Positions 1 to 6,656 of a DNA stretch of 9,549 nt are shown piece after piece. Each line of letters starts with the position of its first letter. Within the stretch, counting starts at the first letter, position 1. Position numbers and translations under genes: made by a program. Origin of the DNA: Actinomycetota bacterium (GTDB taxonomy: Bacteria > Actinomycetota > Acidimicrobiia > Acidimicrobiales > Ilumatobacteraceae); contig SXWG01000041.1 in NCBI GenBank assembly GCA_005789925.1, forward strand, positions 1 through 9,549. Reading direction: 5' to 3'. The notes under the pieces are model-generated. The model had not been told where the DNA came from and did no database searches. It saw only the letters and a list, made by a program, of their open reading frames with translations.

Positions 1-252
1 CTTCAATCGCACCACTTCAAGATCTTGTGACCCCAGGTGAACAAGTAATGAGTTGATGACATCTTGTGGGGTCGGCGCACCAGGACGCTTGCCGACATCG
101 ATGAAATCGGCACTCGGTTTCGCGAGCGACAGAATCGCCGGGTTTGCAAGACGATCGTGCACGATGACATCGGCAGATGCGATGAGTCGAGCTGCTTTCA
201 CGGTGAGAAGATCAGGGTCACCTGGTCCTGCACCGACGAGATGGACGGTCAT
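1..252 (-). CDS. cobA: Uroporphyrinogen-III C-methyltransferase (SUMT), N-terminal part, cut by window edge
   Basis: Reading leftward from an ATG at 252, the frame stays open for 84 codons to the window edge. The product starts MTVHLVGAGPGDPDLLTVKA, the glycine-rich opening of the SAM-dependent tetrapyrrole methylase family (GAGPGDPDLLT at residues 7-17), followed by VIVHDRL near residue 29, the family's usual second conserved block. The family methylates uroporphyrinogen III at C2 and C7 to give precorrin-2, the branch point to siroheme and cobalamin; this is established knowledge. The ATG overlaps the TGA of the upstream precorrin-2 dehydrogenase gene as ATGA, so translational coupling is likely. 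The rest of the gene, including most of the catalytic domain, lies outside the window, so I cannot tell whether it is fused to a uroporphyrinogen-III synthase domain. Confidence 0.9.
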   Translation of the reverse strand, partial: MTVHLVGAGPGDPDLLTVKAARLIASADVIVHDRLANPAILSLAKPSADFIDVGKRPGAPTPQDVINSLLVHLGSQDLEVVRLK

Positions 253-866
253 CGTGCCAACTCCAGTTCCTCGTGCGCATCCTTCGCCTCATTCACGAGT
301 GCGTCGAACGAGATTCCTTTACGTTGTGCGAGCACGCGAATGATGGGTTCCCAGTCGATGTCTTCGGTACTGAAACCAACGGCATGGATGGACGCACGAC
401 GAGACGCAAGTTCAGATGCGAGTTCTGCAAATTCAGGACCGATAAGGCGAGCAAAGTTCGCACGCATCCATGATGACAGTGCCGGACTCGCTCCACCAGT
501 CGACACCGTGAGCATGACGGGACCCTGACGGTGCACTGCGGGCAACGTGAACGTGCACCGCTCCGGATCATCTGCACTGTTCACCCAGATTCCGCGTTCC
601 TCTGCTTCGTCAAAAATCCGCTGGTCAACGTCGACATCACCGGTCGCGGTGATGACGAGTCGAAAACCATCAACGTCGCCATCGACATATTCACGGCGCT
701 GCACGTCAACATTCAGCCGTTCGAGATCATCGATGACATGCGGTGCGAGCACCGTCACATCGGCACCACAGGCCAACAACTGCTGCACCTTGCGATGGGC
801 AATCCGCCCACCTCCGACGACGAGTACCGGTCGGCCAGCGAGATTCAGGTTGATTGGAAATTGCAT
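249..866 (-). CDS. Precorrin-2 dehydrogenase / sirohydrochlorin ferrochelatase (CysG N-terminal / Met8 type)
   Basis: This 205-residue protein matches the stand-alone form of the CysG N-terminal half. It should oxidise precorrin-2 to sirohydrochlorin with NAD and possibly insert iron to make siroheme, the cofactor of sulfite and nitrite reductases. Visible signatures are the Rossmann NAD loop VVGGGRIAHRK (residues 16-26), the block VNSADDPERCTF (95-106), whose Asp99 aligns with the catalytic Asp of CysG and Met8, and VSTGGASPAL (121-130), the conserved serine/glycine loop. The C-terminal 60 residues are helical-looking and less conserved. The start at 866 is preceded on the minus strand by GGGGGAGAC, a usable Shine-Dalgarno sequence. 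The stop overlaps the start of the methyltransferase gene (ATGA), so the two form an operon. Whether it has ferrochelatase activity cannot be judged from sequence alone. Confidence 0.92.
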   Translation of the reverse strand: MQFPINLNLAGRPVLVVGGGRIAHRKVQQLLACGADVTVLAPHVIDDLERLNVDVQRREYVDGDVDGFRLVITATGDVDVDQRIFDEAEERGIWVNSADDPERCTFTLPAVHRQGPVMLTVSTGGASPALSSWMRANFARLIGPEFAELASELASRRASIHAVGFSTEDIDWEPIIRVLAQRKGISFDALVNEAKDAHEELELAR

Positions 867-892
867 GTCTCCCCCAAAGATGGTGAACCAGG

Positions 893-922
893 TTGGCAGG
901 CAGAAGCCTATTCCCCTAAAAT
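893..922 (+). promoter_or_regulatory. Candidate promoter for the TauD-family gene (TTGGCA, 18 bases, TAAAAT)
   Basis: TTGGCA at 893-898 matches the -35 consensus at five of six bases, and TAAAAT at 917-922 matches the -10 consensus at five of six, with an 18-base spacer. Transcription would begin near 929, giving a leader of about 20 bases. That leader contains AGGA at 938-941, seven bases before the ATG at 949. This is a pattern-based prediction only. Confidence 0.5.
905..910 (-). promoter_or_regulatory. Candidate -10 element for the siroheme operon
   Basis: On the minus strand TAGGCT (plus-strand agccta at 905-910) fits TAnnnT and would start a transcript near 898, with a leader of about 30 bases that includes the GGGGGAG ribosome-binding site. 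The hexamer 17 bases upstream is AAGTCA, a poor -35 that lies within the palindrome at 928-938. This promoter may therefore be weak, or dependent on or blocked by a factor bound there. Confidence 0.3.
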
Positions 923-927
923 GTGAT

Positions 928-938
928 TGACTTAGTCA
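928..938. promoter_or_regulatory. Perfect palindrome TGACTTAGTCA, candidate operator in the divergent region
   Basis: TGACT and AGTCA are inverted around a single central T in the 82-base gap between the siroheme genes and the TauD-family gene. The site covers the predicted transcription start of the dioxygenase and the predicted -35 position of the siroheme promoter, so one bound protein could affect both. The half-sites resemble the GACT/AGTC arms of IscR type 1 sites, but the spacing here is one base rather than the usual longer gap, so I do not assign it to IscR. The regulator is unknown. Confidence 0.4.
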
Positions 939-948
939 GGAATTAGAA

Positions 949-1896
949 ATGTCCAGTACAGCCACCCCTTTTCGACCCATAGGGACCACCCAGCGGTCTG
1001 ACAATGGTCGTCCGGCACCTGCTGTTCGTCGCCTCTCCGGGCACATTGGGGTCGAGGTCGTGGGTCTCACCGACACCGTCCGGTGGGCCGAGGATCACCT
1101 ACTGGAGTTGCTCGAGACCCATTTGGTCGTGGTGCTTCGCGACCAATTCCTCAGCCACGCAAACCAAGTGGCGCTCGCTCGCACCCTGGGTGAGCCGACT
1201 CCAGCACATCCGGTTGTTCCCGGACATCCCGATCATCCGGAGATTCTCGAGCTCGATGCAGCACGAGGAGGGAAGAACGCTCGTTGGCACACGGACGTGA
1301 CCTTTGTGCAGAACCCACCGGCCGCATCAGTGCTCGTCGCAGACCACACTCCCGAGTTCGGCGGAGACACGCAATGGGTGAGCATGCGAGCTGCCTACAA
1401 CGCACTATCCCCCGTGCTGCGTGACGCCGTTGCAATGCTCGAAGCAGTGCACCGCATCTCTCCACTTGCATATTGGGGTGAACCGTTCGACACCGCTCTC
1501 ACTCGAGATGACGCGCAGAAGTTGTACGACGATGCGCTTCGCGTGCCACCGGTGGTGCACCCAGTCGTGCGCAGACATCCATCAACTAGAGAGCCGGCGC
1601 TGTTCGTCAACCCTGGATTCACCACGCACATCGTCGGCATGTCACGCATCGAAAGTGACAACTTGTTGAAGTTGTTGTTCGAACACTGCACGCAACCAGA
1701 GTTCGCATACCGGCATCGTTGGCAGTCAGGAGACGTAGTCATGTGGGACAACCGTGCGACCATGCACTACGCGATTGATGATTATGGAAATGTCAAACGA
1801 CGCATGCGTCGAGTGACCGTGCGAGGAACGACACCCGAGGGCGTCGACGGCCTTGTGAGTCGTGTGCCAATCGACCCATTGGTCACGGTCCGCTGA
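949..1896 (+). CDS. TauD/TfdA-family Fe(II)/2-oxoglutarate dioxygenase
   Basis: The 315-residue product carries the family's 2-His-1-Asp iron site: WHTD with His114 and Asp116, and the distal His273 in WDNRATMHYA. Arg288, fifteen residues after the distal His, is placed to bind 2-oxoglutarate as in TauD, and GGDTQW (138-143) supplies the conserved Thr141. VNPGFTTHIVGM (220-231) is also typical. Known members hydroxylate taurine, other alkylsulfonates, sulfate esters or phenoxyacetates next to the heteroatom; sulfonate-type substrates then release sulfite or sulfate. The divergent siroheme operon supports a sulfonate or sulfate-ester role, because sulfite reductase needs siroheme, but the substrate is not proven. 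AGGA seven bases upstream supports the ATG at 949. The first 27 residues look disordered. No sulfonate transporter is visible. The gene converges with the OYE-family gene, eight bases apart. Confidence 0.9.
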   Translation: MSSTATPFRPIGTTQRSDNGRPAPAVRRLSGHIGVEVVGLTDTVRWAEDHLLELLETHLVVVLRDQFLSHANQVALARTLGEPTPAHPVVPGHPDHPEILELDAARGGKNARWHTDVTFVQNPPAASVLVADHTPEFGGDTQWVSMRAAYNALSPVLRDAVAMLEAVHRISPLAYWGEPFDTALTRDDAQKLYDDALRVPPVVHPVVRRHPSTREPALFVNPGFTTHIVGMSRIESDNLLKLLFEHCTQPEFAYRHRWQSGDVVMWDNRATMHYAIDDYGNVKRRMRRVTVRGTTPEGVDGLVSRVPIDPLVTVR

Positions 1897-1919
1897 CGGG
1901 CCGATCAGTTAGCGGTGAC
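1882..1919. terminator. Weak imperfect hairpin between convergent genes
   Basis: GTCAC (1882-1886) and CGCT (1891-1894) can pair with AGCG (1911-1914) and GTGAC (1915-1919), leaving a four-base bulge and a 16-base loop. It spans the stops of the convergent dioxygenase and OYE-family genes. There is no T-run on either side, so any terminator function is doubtful; it may simply be chance pairing. Confidence 0.2.
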
Positions 1920-2984
1920 GAAACCCTGCCAATTACGCATGTAGTTGACGAACGCATCTGACAAGCCCTCATCGTGCAGCACCTCGGGCGACACTGGCGT
2001 CGGGCGCGCGACGAAGTCAGGGTCCACAATCGCTCGTGATGGAAAGTCGTGATGCAGAATTGACCCGCGGCCGAGAATGACGAAGTCTGCTCCCCCGTCA
2101 ATCGCAGACTGCCCCTCGGCCGCGCTGTAGATCTTGCCGGCCACTCCGAGTCGAGCCTGCCCCCTCGGTAGACGCGCGAAGATGTCGAGCAACTTTTGTC
2201 CTGCGAATGCCTCATCAGCAGCATCTTTGAAGACGTCCCACAATGACATGTCGATGAAATCAACCAGACCAGATTCGATCAGTCGCTGGTAGATCTCGAC
2301 GATCTCGGCAGTTCGCATGCCGAAACGTTCAGGTGATAGCCGAATCGACACATTGAAATCAGCTCGACACGTTCGGCGAATGCCATTGAGCACATCGAAG
2401 ATGAGGTGAGAACGGTTCTCGAGCGAGCCTCCATAGTGGTCTGTTCTCTTATTTAATTCGTCCGACAAGAACTGGCACAACATGTACGAATGGGCACCAT
2501 GCAGCTCGACGCCGTCAAAACCAGCGAGGTCACATCGCTTGGCGGCAGTGATGAAATCGGCGGTCAACTGTTCTACTTCTGCAGTAGACAATGCGCGCGC
2601 ACCTGTCTCTGCGTCATCTGACGGGCACACCGGCTGCTCACCAATCAGATCCTTCGGAGACCTGTTGCCTGCATGGTGTAGCTGCACCACGGCAACCGAA
2701 CCGTGGGCCTTGATGTCGCGAGCAAGTTGTGTGAGACCCGGAATGTGGTCGTCGCTATAACAGCCAAGTTGACCTTTGAAACCCTGGCCACGCTTTTGGA
2801 CATGTGACGCACATGTCATGACCAAACCGAAGCCACCTTCGGCACGTTTCACAAGAAATTGATGCTCGTCATCTGACAATGTGCCATCATCGTGGCTTTG
2901 CATGTTGGTGAGCGGAGCCAACATGAACCGGTTCTTCATCGCCGGTCCGTGCATGAACGTCACGGTGTCGTTGAACGACGTCAT
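1905..2984 (-). CDS. Old-yellow-enzyme family NADH:flavin oxidoreductase
   Basis: From the ATG at 2984 the product is 359 residues, the size of single-domain FMN-binding ene-reductases. It lacks the C-terminal Fe-S and FAD/NAD extension of 2,4-dienoyl-CoA reductase. Family marks are KNRFMLAPLTNMQ (17-29), QLHHAG (101-106), and GFDGVELHGAHSYML (155-169) followed by QFLSDELNKRTDHYGGSLENR. His162, His165 and Tyr167 match the substrate-binding His/His/Tyr set of YqjM-like enzymes; position 26 is Thr rather than the Cys of classical YqjM. A longer reading from 3050 exists but would overlap the end of the mftD-like gene by 62 bases and adds non-conserved residues. The chosen start lies four bases after that gene's stop, with GGAAA about eight bases upstream. 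Such enzymes reduce activated C=C bonds; the substrate here is unknown. Confidence 0.9.
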   Translation of the reverse strand: MTSFNDTVTFMHGPAMKNRFMLAPLTNMQSHDDGTLSDDEHQFLVKRAEGGFGLVMTCASHVQKRGQGFKGQLGCYSDDHIPGLTQLARDIKAHGSVAVVQLHHAGNRSPKDLIGEQPVCPSDDAETGARALSTAEVEQLTADFITAAKRCDLAGFDGVELHGAHSYMLCQFLSDELNKRTDHYGGSLENRSHLIFDVLNGIRRTCRADFNVSIRLSPERFGMRTAEIVEIYQRLIESGLVDFIDMSLWDVFKDAADEAFAGQKLLDIFARLPRGQARLGVAGKIYSAAEGQSAIDGGADFVILGRGSILHHDFPSRAIVDPDFVARPTPVSPEVLHDEGLSDAFVNYMRNWQGFVTAN

Positions 2985-2988
2985 GTGT

Positions 2989-4161
2989 TCAGTTTCCGAG
3001 CGTGCGATAGAAGCCGTCTGGCGCGACCACATCGTCGCGCGTGAGTTCACTCACGTGCGACTTACCGAGACCCAGGAGTGCCGAGTCGATGCCACCGCGC
3101 AACACGTCGAGCACGTTTTCGACTCCAGCCTGGCCATTGGCTGCAAGTCCCCACAAGTACGCACGACCGATCATCACGGCCTTTGCTCCGAGGGCCACAG
3201 CCTTCACGACATCGCTGCCACGACGCACGCCACCATCCATGACCACGTCAATCTGTTTGCCGACCGCATCGACAACTGCCGGCACTGCGCGAATCGGTGC
3301 GGGCGTGCCGTCGAGGTTGTTGCCGCCGTGGTTCGACACCGACAATGCGCTCGCACCGCAATCGACGACGCGCTTTGCATCGTCGACACGACATACACCC
3401 TTCACCATGAACGGTCCGTTCCACTGTGAACGCAGCCAGGCGATGTCATCCCAACTTGGTGGTGCACTTTGCATCCACTCGTAATACGCACCGAAGAATG
3501 TCGGCGGCTTCTCGCCAGGTGCCGCCATGTTCGGAGTGCTCAGGTCGGGGAACTTGAAGGTCTTAGCGAACTGCCACAACCATCGCGGACGAGCAAGTAC
3601 TTCTGGTGCGAGCTTCACCATCGCCTTCAGGTCAATCTTGTCGGGAATCCACGGACTTCCCCAGTCGCGACCGTTGCTGAATGACCAGTCAAGAGTGAGG
3701 ATGATGCCCTTGGCACCAGCGGCCTGGGCACGCTGCAAGCGCTGCACCATGGTGTCACGTCCGCCAGACCAGTACATCTGGAAGAAGACTTGTGAATTCA
3801 CCGCACACACATCTTCAAGCGACTTGCTGGCAAAGGAACTGAGACCCATTGCAATGCCACGATTGACAGCTGCACGCGCGATGGCGAGTTCACCATCTGG
3901 GTGTACAGCCTGCACACCAGTTGGGGACATGATGACGGGCATTGACAACGACTGACCCATGACTTGCACGTCCATGCCCCGTTGCTGATGCAGACCCGCG
4001 ATGTGTGGGGCGAAACCCAACTGGTCGAATGCCGACTGATTGTCCTGAAGAGTCAGACCCTTCTCAGACCCAGCGATCAGGGCGCCGTACACCGATTTCG
4101 GAAGACGACGTTGCGCACGACGTTGTGCCACTGCGACGGTTTCGAACCATGAATTAGCCAT
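2989..4161 (-). CDS. mftD: MftD-like FMN-dependent oxidoreductase (pre-mycofactocin synthase family)
   Basis: This 390-residue protein belongs to the FMN-dependent alpha-hydroxy-acid oxidase superfamily. Along nearly its whole length it resembles mycobacterial MftD as I recall it, especially WFETVAVAQRRAQRRLPKSV (5-24), GLSSFASKS, GRDWGSP (164-170), DGGVRRGSDVVKAVALGA (309-326) and IGRAYLWGLAANGQAGVENV. His278 in SNHGGNNLDG (276-285) is the expected catalytic base. The Arg that binds the carboxylate in lactate and glycolate oxidases (HGxRQLD) is Asn here, arguing against simple hydroxy-acid oxidation. Lys254 in MVKG fits FMN binding. MftD oxidatively deaminates the MftE product to pre-mycofactocin; this is known for the family. 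No mftA, B, C, E or F is in the window, so the protein may be a paralogue with another substrate. AAGGA lies about eight bases before the ATG. The OYE-family gene follows after four bases. Confidence 0.82.
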   Translation of the reverse strand: MANSWFETVAVAQRRAQRRLPKSVYGALIAGSEKGLTLQDNQSAFDQLGFAPHIAGLHQQRGMDVQVMGQSLSMPVIMSPTGVQAVHPDGELAIARAAVNRGIAMGLSSFASKSLEDVCAVNSQVFFQMYWSGGRDTMVQRLQRAQAAGAKGIILTLDWSFSNGRDWGSPWIPDKIDLKAMVKLAPEVLARPRWLWQFAKTFKFPDLSTPNMAAPGEKPPTFFGAYYEWMQSAPPSWDDIAWLRSQWNGPFMVKGVCRVDDAKRVVDCGASALSVSNHGGNNLDGTPAPIRAVPAVVDAVGKQIDVVMDGGVRRGSDVVKAVALGAKAVMIGRAYLWGLAANGQAGVENVLDVLRGGIDSALLGLGKSHVSELTRDDVVAPDGFYRTLGN

Positions 4162-4205
4162 CGGGGGTTCCTTCTCGACTTGTTCTTCGAAGTCAAAGTG
4201 AGGTT

Positions 4206-4218
4206 ACCGGTCTAGTGT
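4206..4218 (+). promoter_or_regulatory. Candidate promoter for a leaderless transcript of the DUF1214 gene
   Basis: ACCGGT (4206-4211) is followed one base later by TAGTGT (4213-4218), a TAnnnT hexamer that ends seven bases before the ATG at 4226. No Shine-Dalgarno-like sequence precedes the ATG, so transcription probably starts at or next to the start codon. No clear -35 is visible. On the opposite strand TAACCT (plus-strand aggtta at 4201-4206) could serve as the mftD -10 element, so the two promoters may overlap. Confidence 0.4.
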
Positions 4219-4225
4219 TGTCCCG

Positions 4226-5404
4226 ATGAGTGTCGGGGGGCAAGCTTCACACGCGTGGGGCAATGTGTTGGCTCGTCTGGCAGGACTTGCCGATGAAATC
4301 CATTCCGGCCCGTATCCGGCGAGCGAACAAGAACGCATCGAAGGGGTCGCCCACACCGCCAAACAATGGAGTTGTTGGTCGAACTGGGAGCTATTTCACG
4401 CAGACCCACGCCGTCCACTCTTCCAACGGCAAAACGACCTCTTGACCCCCTGGGGTGGGCCGAGTGCCGATTACGTGTACCGCCATGCACGCATTGACCC
4501 GAAGCGCACGTACATCTTTCGTGGCCACATGAACTGTTGCGATGAGTTCGTGATCGCGATGCGCGCAGGCTTCATGCACCAAGCAGTGTGGGGAACTATC
4601 GCCCAACACTGCGCATCTGACTACGGAATCGGCAAAGACGACAAGTTCGAGATCCAGATTGGTGGCACACCAGGCACACTCCCCCATATTCCGATTCCGG
4701 AAAAGGCAACTGTGCTGTCCTTCCGTGAGTTCTACTTTTCATGGGAAGAGCGTGACCCGGCGGTGTTCACTCTCGAGTGCATCGACGACGACGTCGATGA
4801 GCCGACGCCACGTGTCACCGACGAGTTGTTGGCAGCGCGTATGGAACGAGCGATTACTTCTACTGAAGAGTCCATTCGTTTCTGGAACAACTACATCATC
4901 GAAAAACGTGCACTTGCGCCGAAAAACACATTTGCTCCCACGATGAAGGTGAGCGGAGGACTCGAACTTGCCAGATACGGGTTCTGCTTCTACGACCTCG
5001 GGCCACACGACGCACTGATTGTCGAGACCGACATTCCAACGGCTCGTTACTGGGGCTTTCAGTTGTACGAGACCGCGTGGTACGACTTGCTCGAGCCGCT
5101 CGACAGGTTGATCTCCACCAACCACACCGACACGCACATCTCTTCAGATGGCAAGGTGCGGATGGTCGTCTCTCACACCGACCCTGGCTGTGCGAACTGG
5201 CTCGACGCGGGGAACCGCCAGCAGGGGCTCGTCACTTTTCGCTGGTTTTGGGCAACGTCTGATCCGTCACCTCACACGCGAGTTGTGCCGGTCGATGACG
5301 TGTGGGCCCACCTGCCGAACGACACGCCGAGCGTCGACACCGCGACTCGTGCTGATGACCTGCGACGTCGACGTAGACAATTGACGTGGCGATTCCGCAC
5401 ATGA
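4226..5404 (+). CDS. DUF1214 domain-containing protein of unknown function
   Basis: The 392-residue product has the DUF1214 signature in its C-terminal third: DALIVETDIPTARYWGFQL (262-280), DGKVRMVVSHTDPGCANWLD (308-327), then GLVTFRWFWA (334-343). The N-terminal half (about 30-230) is an acidic, aromatic-rich region that I cannot assign, with the block FRGHMNCCDEFVIAMRAGFM (98-117). No signal peptide or membrane segment is evident, so it is probably cytoplasmic. The last 15 residues are basic, with five consecutive Arg at 380-384. The sulfotransferase gene starts 13 bases after its stop, so the two are probably co-transcribed; by association it may work on the same small molecule or lipid. 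The ATG at 4226 fits the leaderless promoter pattern; no better upstream start exists in this frame. The biochemical function of DUF1214 proteins of this kind is not known to me. Confidence 0.85.
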   Translation: MSVGGQASHAWGNVLARLAGLADEIHSGPYPASEQERIEGVAHTAKQWSCWSNWELFHADPRRPLFQRQNDLLTPWGGPSADYVYRHARIDPKRTYIFRGHMNCCDEFVIAMRAGFMHQAVWGTIAQHCASDYGIGKDDKFEIQIGGTPGTLPHIPIPEKATVLSFREFYFSWEERDPAVFTLECIDDDVDEPTPRVTDELLAARMERAITSTEESIRFWNNYIIEKRALAPKNTFAPTMKVSGGLELARYGFCFYDLGPHDALIVETDIPTARYWGFQLYETAWYDLLEPLDRLISTNHTDTHISSDGKVRMVVSHTDPGCANWLDAGNRQQGLVTFRWFWATSDPSPHTRVVPVDDVWAHLPNDTPSVDTATRADDLRRRRRQLTWRFRT

Positions 5405-5417
5405 CGGTTGTCAGCTG

Positions 5418-6656
5418 ATGGCCTGGACTCCACCACCTCGACCCACATGGGTTGAGCAGATCAACTCCGGTGATATCTGGCCGATCTCCGCTATCGCCGA
5501 AGCACCTCTCACTCTCGATCACATCGCTGGTCACGTGGCAACTGACCTCGGCTGCAGCACGTCGGAAGTCATCGGTGAACTTGACGATGCATCGTACGAA
5601 GCACTCGCAGTGCTGCTTCCAGCACTCGAGAACGAAGCGCGGTTGAACGTGCTTGGGCGTTGGATAACTCACCGATATCTAACGCGTCTATTGCACCAGC
5701 GCGTGCTCATCGAACGCACCTTTCGGGACAATTCAGAGTTGACAAACATCATCATCAAAGAGCCGTGGGTGGTTGCAGGCGCACCTCGCACCGGTACGAC
5801 GATCCTGCACGAAGTGCTGATAAACGATCCCGCCCTACGCGGCCCACAGGGGTGGGAACTCCTGTTTCCGGCACCACTTGGTGAGGCGTCCAACGACGAT
5901 CCGCGAATTGCACTTGCCGACATCGAATTGCGCACACCACAGACCGCCGCGTCGGGCATTGTCGCGATTCATGAGTACTCCGCTCGAATGCCCAAGGAAT
6001 GCCTCTCTGCCATGTCGTTTGCGTTTCGCAGCGAGGAGTTCGTGGCGCGGTACAACATTCCGAGCTATGTCACGTGGCTGCAGCAGTGTGACATGACGCC
6101 GGCATACGCCATTCACAAACGAGTGCTTCAGATGCTCCAGTATGGGACAACTCTTCGACGCTGGGTCCTGAAGTCTCCCGTGCACCTGCACTCACTCGAT
6201 GTGCTTCTTGCCACTTACCCCGACGCCAAAGTGTCGTTCACTCACCGCGACCCGATGCTGGTGCTGCCATCGGTGACCAGCCTGCTCGCCAACTTACGGT
6301 GGGCTCACAGCGACCAGGTCTCATTCACAGACATCGGCAGATATCACGCAGAGTTGTATTCACGCTCACTTGACAAATTGGTCGACCTAGACAGTGCATC
6401 GTTCTTGCCGACTGACCGTTGCACACACAGCACCCATCGCCAATTTCTAGATGACGCACCTGATGTCATCTCCGCCATCTACACACAACTGGGTGTGCCG
6501 TTGCCAGAGTCAACGCGAACAGCAATGGTCGAATATCTCCGTGCTCATCCACAGGGAGACAAAGGTGGTCACTCGTACTCGTTCGACGATCTCGGACTCA
6601 ACCGCGACTACGAGATGCGACGATTCTCTCGCTACGTCGACCGTTTTCTGTCGTAG
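5418..6656 (+). CDS. PAPS-dependent sulfotransferase (Sulfotransfer_3-like)
   Basis: The 412-residue protein has both halves of the PAPS-binding site. GAPRTGTTILHE (121-132) is the 5'-phosphosulfate loop, and FTHRDPMLVLPSVTSL (274-289) is the 3'-phosphate block with Arg277 and Ser285. RRWVLKSPVHLHSLDVLLATYPDA (about 247-270) and the C-terminal HPQGDKGGHSYSFDDLGL are typical of the actinobacterial and proteobacterial branch usually annotated as sulfotransferase family protein. These enzymes move the sulfuryl group from PAPS to a hydroxyl or amine; the acceptor cannot be inferred here. The first 110 residues form a helical-looking extension found in this branch. It follows the DUF1214 gene by 13 bases with no obvious ribosome-binding site. 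Its last 25 bases overlap the end of the convergent patatin gene. The protein looks complete. Confidence 0.9.
   Translation: MAWTPPPRPTWVEQINSGDIWPISAIAEAPLTLDHIAGHVATDLGCSTSEVIGELDDASYEALAVLLPALENEARLNVLGRWITHRYLTRLLHQRVLIERTFRDNSELTNIIIKEPWVVAGAPRTGTTILHEVLINDPALRGPQGWELLFPAPLGEASNDDPRIALADIELRTPQTAASGIVAIHEYSARMPKECLSAMSFAFRSEEFVARYNIPSYVTWLQQCDMTPAYAIHKRVLQMLQYGTTLRRWVLKSPVHLHSLDVLLATYPDAKVSFTHRDPMLVLPSVTSLLANLRWAHSDQVSFTDIGRYHAELYSRSLDKLVDLDSASFLPTDRCTHSTHRQFLDDAPDVISAIYTQLGVPLPESTRTAMVEYLRAHPQGDKGGHSYSFDDLGLNRDYEMRRFSRYVDRFLS

Noticed and set aside
64..926. Plus-strand open frames over the siroheme genes
   Set aside because: They run opposite two well-supported tetrapyrrole enzymes and show no conserved motif.
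928..938. IscR type 1 binding site
   Set aside because: The GACT and AGTC arms match, but the single-base spacer is much shorter than in IscR sites, and the outer conserved bases are absent.
910..943. ATTCC (910-914) and GGAAT (939-943) as an outer inverted repeat around the palindrome
   Set aside because: Its centre does not coincide with the centre of TGACTTAGTCA and five-base arms 24 bases apart are expected by chance.
2985..3050. N-terminal extension of the OYE-family gene to an ATG at 3050
   Set aside because: It would overlap the end of the mftD-like gene by 62 bases and adds 22 residues not typical of the family; the ATG at 2984 sits four bases after the upstream stop with GGAAA upstream.
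2989..4161. Annotation as L-lactate dehydrogenase (LldD)
   Set aside because: The superfamily is right, but the substrate-binding Arg of HGxRQLD is Asn and the overall sequence follows MftD rather than LldD.
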